Assembly: GCA_035326105.1 (NCBI GenBank)
Contig: DAOKYO010000001.1
Span: 682,001 to 746,000 of the forward strand
Length of the DNA: 64,000 bases
Reading direction: 5' to 3'
Source of the DNA: Bacilli bacterium
Lineage (GTDB): Bacteria > Bacillota_I > Bacilli_A > RFN20 > CAG-826
Under the pieces are notes generated by a model, which saw nothing but the letters and a program-made list of their open reading frames with translations, had not been told where the DNA came from and searched no databases. The position numbers were made by a program, and so were the translations under genes. How positions within the stretch are numbered: position 1 is the stretch's first letter; every line of letters starts with the position of its first letter. Below, piece after piece: positions 15,065 to 22,466 of the stretch.

Positions 15065-15801
15065 TGCGCTATCTAATGAAAATTGCTTATGATGGGACGG
15101 ATTATTATGGCTGGCAGAGGCAGATAAGCAAACCGACAATCGAAGCGACAATTGAGAACTGTCTCAGTCAAATTCTCAATCAAAAGACACTGATATACGG
15201 TGCCGGCCGGACAGACGCTGGTGTCCATGCTTACGGACAGTGTGCGCATTTTGATAGCGATAAAGAACTCGATCTTGCGGTCTTGCGAAATGGGCTTAAT
15301 TCGCTACTTCCTAAAAGCATTCATATAATTAGCCTTGAAGTTGTTCCCGAAACTTTTCACGCACGTCACTCCGCCAGCGGAAAGCATTATCGCTACCGGA
15401 TTAATCTGCAGGATGAAAATCCTTTTGATCGGTTTTTTTCCTATACAATACGTACCCCAGCATTCGACATTGATAAACTGAAAGCGGGAGCGGAACTTTT
15501 TATCGGTGACCATTATTTTTTCAATTACACCGTACGCAAGGAAGATGAAAGAAATTTTCATCGATTTGTGAAAGATATAAGAATAAACACGGAAAACAAA
15601 ATTCTGACGCTGGATTTTTTTGCTGATGGCTTTATGCAATATCAAGTGCGAATGATGGTAGGAACTCTTATCGCCTTAGCCGAAGGTAAAATTGAACTTG
15701 AAGATATCAGAAATTCACTTCAAGACGGAATTCGCCGGCCCATATCATATAAAGCCCCGGCCCAAGGATTGGTGTTAGTGGAGGTTTTTTATGAGAGATA
15801 G
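15064..15801 (+). CDS. truA: tRNA pseudouridine(38-40) synthase TruA
   Basis: Makes pseudouridine at positions 38-40 of the tRNA anticodon arm. The catalytic Asp51 sits in GAGRTDAGVHA, the family hallmark; MKIAYDGTDYYGWQRQ and FMQYQVRMMVGTL are also diagnostic. The 245-residue length is normal. Starts within the ecfT stop and overlaps the next gene by 11 bases, so ecfA1-ecfA2-ecfT-truA-PHP form one tight operon. The ecf-truA linkage is common in Firmicutes. Confidence 0.97.
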   Translation: MRYLMKIAYDGTDYYGWQRQISKPTIEATIENCLSQILNQKTLIYGAGRTDAGVHAYGQCAHFDSDKELDLAVLRNGLNSLLPKSIHIISLEVVPETFHARHSASGKHYRYRINLQDENPFDRFFSYTIRTPAFDIDKLKAGAELFIGDHYFFNYTVRKEDERNFHRFVKDIRINTENKILTLDFFADGFMQYQVRMMVGTLIALAEGKIELEDIRNSLQDGIRRPISYKAPAQGLVLVEVFYER

Positions 15802-16600
15802 GCCTTTGGATTATTGCCTTCATACCCACACAAAGAGATGTGGTCATGCCTTTGGTGAAGACGAAGAATATGTGCAAGCGGCCATAGCCGCAGGGATTAA
15901 AGTTCTCGGATTCAGCGACCATATATTCCTCCCCGACATTTTCCATCCTCATATGCGAGGCGATTTTTCAATGCTTGATGAGTATATTGATTCACTGAGC
16001 AAACTAAAAGAAAAGTATCGCGCGCAAATTGAGATTCATATCGGATTTGAAGCCGAGTATCTAATTGGACTGGAAGATGTACTGAATAGAATTCATTCCT
16101 ATCCGGGAATCGAATATTTTATTCTTGGTCAACATTGTTTTTACGATTCCGACACTAAGGATACCGCTTCTTATTTTTATGACCAATCATCAAGGATGAA
16201 AGAGGAAATAATCCATTATCGGGATGATTTAATCAAAGGTATGAAAAGCGGATTATTCCGTTATGTATGCCACCCGGATTTATTCATGTGCGTCTATCCG
16301 GAATTTGATGATTTTGCCCGGAATATAGCGCAGACAATAATTGATTCGGCCATCGAATGCGATATCCCCCTGGAATTGAATTTTGGTGGGCCGCGGGTGG
16401 GCAAAAGAAAATACGGCAATCAGCTGCGTTTTCGCTATCCAGTTATCGAATTTTGGCAAATGGTGGCGGATAGTAAAGCCAAAGTGGTAATCGGAGTAGA
16501 TGCGCATAGTCCCAATGATTTTAAATTAGAAAAAAGTTATGCCGAACTTCGAGATTTTTTTGCCCTTGATTTGAATTATGTTCACCCGACAGTTCGCTAA
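15791..16600 (+). CDS. PHP-domain phosphatase, histidinol-phosphatase family
   Basis: A 269-residue metal-dependent phosphoesterase of the PHP superfamily (HisK-like). Metal ligands are visible in LHTHTKRCGHA, GFSDHIFLP, FEAEYL, LGQHCFY, CHPDLF and GVDAHSP, in the family's order. Start ATG 15791 overlaps the end of truA by 11 bases and uses GTGGAGG as ribosome site. No other histidine-biosynthesis gene is in the window, so a role in another phosphoester pathway is as likely. The gene sits where rplM usually follows truA in Firmicutes, so it is an insertion in an otherwise conserved gene order. Confidence 0.82.
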   Translation: MRDRPLDYCLHTHTKRCGHAFGEDEEYVQAAIAAGIKVLGFSDHIFLPDIFHPHMRGDFSMLDEYIDSLSKLKEKYRAQIEIHIGFEAEYLIGLEDVLNRIHSYPGIEYFILGQHCFYDSDTKDTASYFYDQSSRMKEEIIHYRDDLIKGMKSGLFRYVCHPDLFMCVYPEFDDFARNIAQTIIDSAIECDIPLELNFGGPRVGKRKYGNQLRFRYPVIEFWQMVADSKAKVVIGVDAHSPNDFKLEKSYAELRDFFALDLNYVHPTVR

Positions 16601-16738
16601 AAAAAGCAAAAAGTAGTGGAAAATATTAGTAGATATTATGCCCGAGTGCTAAAATATTGTTGAGATTTGTCATCAAAGTCTTTTTATGACGGCCAAAATG
16701 ACAGATAAAAACTTAATTTCGAACAGAGGTATTTATTT

Positions 16739-17458
16739 ATGGGAAGACATTTTGAGGTTCGAGCCGCTGCGATGGCCGGCTCTGCTGCTAAAAAATCCGC
16801 TCTTTATATGCGGGCGAGTAAAGAGATTTATATGGCGGCTAAATCGGGCATTCCCGATCCGGATTCTAACTTAGCGCTTCGCTCCGCCATTGAAAAATTT
16901 AAAGGCCAAGGCGTAACGAAAGACGTTATTGATCGGGCGGTCAAGAAGGCTTCCGGCGCGGGCGATCAAGAAGCCTATATTGCCGGTCGCTATGAGGCGA
17001 TGGGCCCGGGGGGATCCAATCTTATTATCGATACTTTAACCGACAACGTTAATCGGGCGTTGGTTGATGTTCGCACGACCATTACCCGCAAGGGCGGACA
17101 ATTGGCTTCCGTCGGTTATAACTTTACGGAAACCGGGGTCTTTGCTTTTAAGGGTTTTAACCGGGATGAGGTTGAAGAAACACTTATTCTCAATGACGTT
17201 GACGTTTGGGATGTTAGCGAGAGCGAAGGGATTGTTCAAGTTTCAGTTGCCCCCACCGAATTTGCACATGCCCGCGACCAATTAACCGCGATGGGAGTCA
17301 AAGATTTTGACATGGCGGAAATTAGAATGGTAGCTAATGATAAGATTAAACTCGAAGGCGATGAACTGGTTAAGTTTCAGCAGCTTCTCGATATGCTGGA
17401 TGAAGTTCAGGATGTTCAGGGTGTCTATCATAATGTCGATATGAGCGGTGAAGAATAG
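16739..17458 (+). CDS. YebC/PmpR family translation/regulatory protein
   Basis: A 239-residue YebC/PmpR (TACO1) family protein. The hallmark opening MGRHFEVRAAAMAGSAAKKS is of the YeeN-type subgroup, followed by KEIYMAAKSGIPDPDSNLALR, YEAMGPGG and the C-terminal LDEVQDVQGVYHNV. Recent work links the family to easing ribosome stalling, older work to DNA-binding regulation; the sequence does not decide. ATG 16739 has AGAGG nine bases upstream. Transcribed alone, with a possible degenerate CIRCE element before it (16626-16652). Confidence 0.93.
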   Translation: MGRHFEVRAAAMAGSAAKKSALYMRASKEIYMAAKSGIPDPDSNLALRSAIEKFKGQGVTKDVIDRAVKKASGAGDQEAYIAGRYEAMGPGGSNLIIDTLTDNVNRALVDVRTTITRKGGQLASVGYNFTETGVFAFKGFNRDEVEETLILNDVDVWDVSESEGIVQVSVAPTEFAHARDQLTAMGVKDFDMAEIRMVANDKIKLEGDELVKFQQLLDMLDEVQDVQGVYHNVDMSGEE

Positions 17459-17476
17459 CCGATATCAAGGGATTAA

Positions 17477-17498
17477 AAAAGGGCAATAGTTGCCTTTC
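17477..17498 (+). terminator. Weak terminator after the yebC-type gene
   Basis: Five-pair stem GGCAA/TTGCC with a TAG loop, followed by only three T and an AT-rich run. Confidence 0.5.
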
Positions 17499-17552
17499 AA
17501 TTTAGGCATAAGGGCGAATTTAGCAAATATTCGCATTTATAAAAGATTTTGA

Positions 17553-17581
17553 TTGACTTATATTTAGAATAAATATATATT
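17553..17581 (+). promoter_or_regulatory. rplM-rpsI promoter
   Basis: TTGACT (17553-17558), 17-base spacer, TATATT (17576-17581). Start near 17588 gives a leader of about 58 bases. Confidence 0.75.
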
Positions 17582-17587
17582 TGTCAG

Positions 17588-17645
17588 TGGCACAATCTGC
17601 CTAATAGTAGTCCCGGTAAGAGTACTGTTTGGTAAGGAGGATTAT
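17588..17645 (+). promoter_or_regulatory. Candidate L13 ribosomal-protein leader
   Basis: The 58-base leader before rplM can fold a 7-pair hairpin, AATAGTA with TACTGTT (one G-U), closing a 13-base loop with CCCGG. The ribosome site AAGGAGG follows at once. Position and length fit the L13 leader that autoregulates rplM-rpsI in Firmicutes, but I could not match the family consensus base by base. Confidence 0.4.
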
Positions 17646-18098
17646 ATGCAACGTCAAACAACTTTAGCAAAACCGCTAGAAGTCGTTCGTAAATGGTATG
17701 TCGTCGATGCAACCGACAAACCACTCGGCCGTCTAGCTAGTGAACTTGCCCTTGTTTTAATGGGAAAAAACAAGCCATCTTATACTCCCAATGTCGATTG
17801 CGGTGATTACGTCATCGTTATTAACGCAGAAAAAGTCGCCTTAAGTGGTGATAAATTAACTGGTAAAAAATATTTCAATGCCAGTAAGACCCTCGGCCAT
17901 CTTCGGACCCGTTCAGCGGCGGAAATGATCGCTAACTATCCAGAAGAAATGGTAGAACGGGCTGTTTGGGGCATGCTTCCCAAAGGCCGTTTAGGTCGTC
18001 AGGTCGCGAAGAAACTCTTTGTTTATCGGGGAGCCGATCATAAGCATGAGGCTCAACAACCGGAAGTTCTTGAACTTCGTTATTTAGGAGGTAAATAA
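17646..18098 (+). CDS. rplM: Ribosomal protein uL13
   Basis: Large-subunit protein that nucleates 23S rRNA folding. The 150 residues show [35 protein letters not shown], the [13 protein letters not shown] segment (equivalent to YYRHSGYPGG) and [21 protein letters not shown] precedes the ATG by 6 bases. The first gene of a two-gene operon; rpsI follows after 2 bases. Confidence 0.98.
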   Translation: MQRQTTLAKPLEVVRKWYVVDATDKPLGRLASELALVLMGKNKPSYTPNVDCGDYVIVINAEKVALSGDKLTGKKYFNASKTLGHLRTRSAAEMIANYPEEMVERAVWGMLPKGRLGRQVAKKLFVYRGADHKHEAQQPEVLELRYLGGK

Positions 18099-18100
18099 TC

Positions 18101-18502
18101 ATGGCCGCGAAAAAGAAAACCGTTCAATATTACGGAACCGGTCGGCGTAAATCGTCAATCGCCCGTGTCTATTTAGTTCCCGGTAAAGGTGAAATTACCG
18201 TCAATGGTCGTCCCGTTGATCAATATATGCCTTATGCCACGCTGGTTATGGATTTGAAGCAACCATTAACTCTCACCAACAATCTTGATAAATTTGATGT
18301 TGATGCCACAGTTACTGGCGGTGGATTTACCGGACAGGCTGGCGCGATTCGGCTTGGCATTGCCCGGGCTCTTCTTGAAGCCGGAGCCGAGCGCTCAAGT
18401 TTAAAAGTCGCTGGTATGTTAACCCGGAATTCCCGGAGCAAAGAACGTAAAAAGTACGGTCTTAAAGCTGCGCGTCGGGCACCACAATTCAGCAAGCGTT
18501 AA
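18101..18502 (+). CDS. rpsI: Ribosomal protein uS9
   Basis: Small-subunit head protein whose C-terminal tail reaches the P-site t[43 protein letters not shown] and the tail ending RRAPQFSKR with the invariant final Lys-Arg are all present. Length 133 is normal. GGAGGT lies 8 bases upstream; a strong terminator follows. Confidence 0.98.
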   Translation: MAAKKKTVQYYGTGRRKSSIARVYLVPGKGEITVNGRPVDQYMPYATLVMDLKQPLTLTNNLDKFDVDATVTGGGFTGQAGAIRLGIARALLEAGAERSSLKVAGMLTRNSRSKERKKYGLKAARRAPQFSKR

Positions 18503-18525
18503 TCGCTTATTGTTATTGATGACAC

Positions 18526-18560
18526 AAGGCCTTTTCTTTACGAGAAGGCCTTTTTTATTT
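18526..18560 (+). terminator. Terminator of the rplM-rpsI operon
   Basis: Eleven-pair stem AAGGCCTTTTC/GAGAAGGCCTT (one G-U) with a short loop and a T run. Confidence 0.88.
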
Positions 18561-18594
18561 TTGGTAGAAGACTTATAATTTCGAAGGTAACAAT

Positions 18595-19842
18595 ATGAAA
18601 AAAGCAAAGATTAATTCAGCGACGCGTACAGCCCTATTTTTTATCCTTATAATGGGAATTGTCAGCCTTCTAAGCGATATGACCCATGAGGGGGCAAAGA
18701 GCATTTATGGTGATTTTTTAAGATTAAACGGAGCCTCATACTTTTCGATATCGCTTATATCAGGGCTTGGAGAGTTTTTAGGATCTTCGCTTATCTTTGT
18801 TACAGGCTACATTGCCTCGCGGACAAAAAAATATTGGCTGATGACCTTTATTGGTTACGCGATTAATATGCTGGCGATCCCAGCACTGGCCCTGGTAATG
18901 CCGGGAGGCTACATTTGGGCGGGTGCCTTGATTATCGCTGAGCGTATCGGCAAGGCGATAAGAAAGCCGGCTAAAAATACGATGGTGAGCTTTGTTTCAC
19001 ATAAAATGGGAGTCGGCAAAAGTTTCGCCATGCTGGAAGTTCTGGATCAAATAGGCGCATTTTTAGGCCCGGTTATGCTGACAGGAGTGCTTCTTTTGTC
19101 AAAAAACGAAGATACTTTGACCGGGTATCGTCTTAGTTTTCTCTTTTTGCTTATTCCGGCAATACTATGTTTAATTTTTCTTTTTATCGCCCGAATCAAA
19201 TATCCGAAGCCGGAGGATTATGAGACGGCGGAAGAAGTAAATAGTGAAGAGCAACTTGCCGGCAAAAATAAACAAGTATTCATTATTTATATTGTGGCCT
19301 CTTTATTGAGTGCAATCGCCTTTTTAGATTTTCCGTTGATTAGTGCATATATCAGCGACCAAGGATATCTGTCCGCCGAATATTTACCTTTGGCTTATGC
19401 CTTTGCCATGTTAATAGACGCAGTGGGCGCGTTTATTTTTGGCCTTCTTTTTGACCGATTTGGCATTCGTCTTTTACCCTATGTTTCTTTACTTGGAGTT
19501 TTGCTGACACCCCTAATTTTTCTCACCCATAGTTTAGGATCAGTGGCTGCCGGTGTTGCCATCTGGGGACTGATAATGGGCGCGAACGAAAGTGTGTTAA
19601 AGGCGGCAGTGGCAACGATTGTTCCAAAAGCAAGAAGGGCTTGGGGGTACGGACTTTTCGAGGGGCTATATGGCATTGCCTGGTTTGCTGGTTCAGTCTT
19701 GATCGGCTTATTAATTGAGAAAAGCATCACTTGGATGGTCATCTTTTGTGTGGCGGTTTCGCTGTTGGCGACAGTATTTTATTTCATGTCCGCGTATATC
19801 GATAGCGGTAAAAAAATAACGAAAGAAAAAATCGATGGATAA
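18595..19842 (+). CDS. MFS transporter
   Basis: A 415-residue membrane protein with 12 predicted helices and a charged central loop (about residues 205-225, with a run of Glu and Lys). The first helix pair carries SLLSDMTHEGAKSIYGDFL, and the loop between helices 2 and 3 has ASRTKKYW; residue RKPAKNTMVS follows helix 4. This set is typical of a Major Facilitator subgroup of unknown substrate. Transcribed alone between the ribosomal-protein terminator and the hydrogenase operon. A drug/metabolite exporter is likely from the family but the substrate cannot be read. Confidence 0.85.
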   Translation: MKKAKINSATRTALFFILIMGIVSLLSDMTHEGAKSIYGDFLRLNGASYFSISLISGLGEFLGSSLIFVTGYIASRTKKYWLMTFIGYAINMLAIPALALVMPGGYIWAGALIIAERIGKAIRKPAKNTMVSFVSHKMGVGKSFAMLEVLDQIGAFLGPVMLTGVLLLSKNEDTLTGYRLSFLFLLIPAILCLIFLFIARIKYPKPEDYETAEEVNSEEQLAGKNKQVFIIYIVASLLSAIAFLDFPLISAYISDQGYLSAEYLPLAYAFAMLIDAVGAFIFGLLFDRFGIRLLPYVSLLGVLLTPLIFLTHSLGSVAAGVAIWGLIMGANESVLKAAVATIVPKARRAWGYGLFEGLYGIAWFAGSVLIGLLIEKSITWMVIFCVAVSLLATVFYFMSAYIDSGKKITKEKIDG

Positions 19843-19976
19843 TATAGACGACTAAACTATGAAAAGCGGCAAAAAAGCCAAACGAAAATAAAAAAATAAA
19901 GTAAATCGGTATCAAAATACCTTGAAAAAAACTCTCCAAATATTATGCTATTAGTAGATATTAGGGAGCTTTTTTT

Positions 19977-20486
19977 ATGGCAAAAAATAATTCGATTATT
20001 GCGGACAATGATCCCCGGTTTAAAGACCTTGATCATTATATTGATTCCATTAGTGACGAGGAAGGGACAAATCTAATTGTTCTTCAAAAAGCGCAAGGCA
20101 TTTTTGGCTTTCTGCCGATTGAAGTCTTAAAGCACATAAGTGACTACAAGCATGTTCCGTTAAGTGAACTCTATGGGGTGGCAACTTTCTATAGTCAATT
20201 CACCTTAACTAAACGCGGGAAGCACACAATCTCTATCTGCTTGGGAACCGCCTGCTATGTACGCGGAGCTCAGAAGGTGCTAGATAAGGTTAGGGATATT
20301 TTAAAAATTGAAGTCGGGGAAACCACCGAAGACGGGCTTTTTACTTTAGAAAATGCCCGTTGCTTAGGCTGCTGTGGGCTGGCTCCGGTGATGATGATTG
20401 ATGAGCAAGTGTATGCTAATCTAGTCGATTTAGAGAAAATACCGGGCATTCTTGATAAATATCGGGAGGAAGAAGTCAATGAGTAA
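19977..20486 (+). CDS. hydC: NADH-linked [FeFe]-hydrogenase subunit HydC (NuoE-like)
   Basis: A 169-residue thioredoxin-like [2Fe-2S] protein, homologous to NuoE. The four cluster Cys follow the family pattern: CLGTAC (Cx4C) and CLGCC (Cx3C), about 36 residues apart. In the soluble HydABC complex it supports electron flow between NADH, ferredoxin and the H-cluster. The ribosome site is AGGGAG. Its last 8 bases overlap hydB, showing coupled translation. The promoter is not clear: TTGAAA at 19922 lacks a good -10 at standard spacing. Confidence 0.92.
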   Translation: MAKNNSIIADNDPRFKDLDHYIDSISDEEGTNLIVLQKAQGIFGFLPIEVLKHISDYKHVPLSELYGVATFYSQFTLTKRGKHTISICLGTACYVRGAQKVLDKVRDILKIEVGETTEDGLFTLENARCLGCCGLAPVMMIDEQVYANLVDLEKIPGILDKYREEEVNE

Positions 20487-22455
20487 AATAATGAATCGCA
20501 CGGATTTATTGGCGATAAAAACCGCAACTTTAGCCAAAATGAATGCCGGCAACCACTACCGGGTTGTCGTTGGAATGGCGACCTGCGGACTTTCGGCCGG
20601 GGCAAACTACGTCTATCAATCAATGAAAAAAGAGGTCGAGAGTCTAGGATTGACCAATGTGGATATTGAAGTAACCGGATGTATCGGTTCCTGCACATAT
20701 GAGCCGATTGTTGAAGTTTTTTGCCCCGGAGAGGAAAAAATCTCTTACATATTCATGACGCCGGAAAAAGGTGTACAAGTAGTGAAGAGCCATTTTGCTG
20801 GTCACAAACCGATTTATGAGTATACTCTCCAAGGCTACCAAATGGCGAAAGCCTTTGAAGAAGAGCTAAGTTTGGATAAGACAAACATTGCCCTTTCCTC
20901 CCTTGACGAAAGCGAAATGGAAATGGATGACATCCCGGCGAGCGAACCATTAATTCGCGATTTAAAGGTTGATTTAGACATTACGCATCTACCTTTTTAT
21001 GCGAAACAAAAGCGCGTTGTTATGCATAATTGTGGTTTGATTAACCCGGAAGACATCAATGAATATATTGCGATGGATGGGTATTTTGCCCTGGCTAAAT
21101 CACTGTTAGAACTAAAACGGTTAGAAGTTATCGATATCATCATGGCCTCAGGTTTAAGAGGAAGAGGGGGCGCAGGATTTCCGACCGGTGTTAAATGGAA
21201 ATTTGCCTATCAAGAACCAGGTGACGAAAAGTATTTTATCTGTAACGCCGACGAGGGGGATCCGGGCGCTTTCATGGATCGTTCGCTTCTCGAGGGCGAC
21301 CCCCATTCAGTTATTGAAGCAATGATAATCGCTGGGTATGCCATCGGCGCCCATCAGGGATATATTTATGTGCGAGCGGAGTATCCAGTTGCGGTTAAGC
21401 GGCTTAATATTGCTCTTGATCAGGCCAAAAACATGGGATTACTGGGAAAGAATATCCTCGGCAGCGGCTTTGATTTCAATATTGATATTCGGTTGGGAGC
21501 CGGGGCTTTTGTCTGCGGTGAGGAAACGGCCTTAATTGCTTCAGTGGAAGGTAAGCGGGGCATGCCCCGCAATAAGCCACCTTTCCCCGCCCACAGTGGT
21601 CTGTTTAACAAGCCAACAATTATTAACAATGTCGAAACTTTAGGCAACGTGGCACAGATTATTCTAAAAGGAGCCTCGTGGTTTACCGCGATGGGGACGC
21701 AGAAGTCTCCAGGAACAAAAGTGTTCGCTCTAGGAGGAAAAATAACCAATACGGGTTTAGTGGAAGTGCCAATGGGGATTACGTTGCGCGAAATTATCTA
21801 TGATATTGGCGGAGGGTGTCCCAATGGCAAAGAACTAAAGGCCATCCAAACAGGAGGGCCGTCCGGAGGATGCATCACCACGAAATACTTGGATTTACCG
21901 ATTGATTTTGACAATTTAACTTCTATCGGTTCAATGATGGGAAGCGGTGGAATGATTGTTATGGACGAAGATAACTGTATGGTTGACATCGCCCGTTTTT
22001 ACCTTGATTTTACCGTAAGTGAAAGTTGCGGAAAATGTACACCTTGCCGCGAGGGAACGAAGCGTCTATTGGAGATAGTTACCCGCATCAGCGAAGGAAA
22101 AGGCAAACTTAGCGATATTAATCTTTTGGAAGATTTAGGTCAGCATTTAAAGGACACGGCTCTTTGCGCCCTTGGACAAACGGCTCCCAATCCGGTTCTT
22201 TCAACTTTGGAAAATTTTAAAGACGAATATTTGGCTCACATCGTCGACAAACGGTGTCCAGCGCACGTCTGTAAAAAACTTTTAGGCTACGAAATCACGG
22301 ATGATTGCCGCGGATGTACCAAGTGTGTCCGTTATTGCCCGGTGCATGCAATTACCGGCAAACCTCTAGCCAAGCATCATATTGATCCCGACCTTTGTAT
22401 TCGCTGTGGGGCATGTTTTGAAGGCTGTGCCTTCCATGCCATCGTCGTTAAATAG
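20479..22455 (+). CDS. hydB: NADH-linked [FeFe]-hydrogenase subunit HydB (NuoF-like)
   Basis: Flavin and NAD(H)-binding subunit of a HydABC-type enzyme, site of electron bifurcation in that family. ATG 20479 is chosen because GGGAGG lies 9 bases upstream; the TTG at 20452 would put that site inside the gene. Order in 658 residues: thioredoxin-like [2Fe-2S] domain (CGLSAGAN ... CIGSC), NuoF core with GLRGRGGAGFPTGVKW and FICNADEGDPGAFMD for FMN/NADH, SLBB domain, the [4Fe-4S] site SCGKCTPCREG with a distant Cys, and two C-terminal ferredoxin clusters (CRGCTKCVRYCP and CIRCGACFEGC). All cluster Cys are present. hydA follows 11 bases later. Confidence 0.93.
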   Translation: MSKIMNRTDLLAIKTATLAKMNAGNHYRVVVGMATCGLSAGANYVYQSMKKEVESLGLTNVDIEVTGCIGSCTYEPIVEVFCPGEEKISYIFMTPEKGVQVVKSHFAGHKPIYEYTLQGYQMAKAFEEELSLDKTNIALSSLDESEMEMDDIPASEPLIRDLKVDLDITHLPFYAKQKRVVMHNCGLINPEDINEYIAMDGYFALAKSLLELKRLEVIDIIMASGLRGRGGAGFPTGVKWKFAYQEPGDEKYFICNADEGDPGAFMDRSLLEGDPHSVIEAMIIAGYAIGAHQGYIYVRAEYPVAVKRLNIALDQAKNMGLLGKNILGSGFDFNIDIRLGAGAFVCGEETALIASVEGKRGMPRNKPPFPAHSGLFNKPTIINNVETLGNVAQIILKGASWFTAMGTQKSPGTKVFALGGKITNTGLVEVPMGITLREIIYDIGGGCPNGKELKAIQTGGPSGGCITTKYLDLPIDFDNLTSIGSMMGSGGMIVMDEDNCMVDIARFYLDFTVSESCGKCTPCREGTKRLLEIVTRISEGKGKLSDINLLEDLGQHLKDTALCALGQTAPNPVLSTLENFKDEYLAHIVDKRCPAHVCKKLLGYEITDDCRGCTKCVRYCPVHAITGKPLAKHHIDPDLCIRCGACFEGCAFHAIVVK

Positions 22456-22466
22456 GAGAAATCATC

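Noticed and set aside
16624..16638. 15-base exact repeat TATTAGTAGATATTA shared with 19949-19963
   Set aside because: A 15-base match between two AT-rich sites is expected by chance several times in a window of this size.
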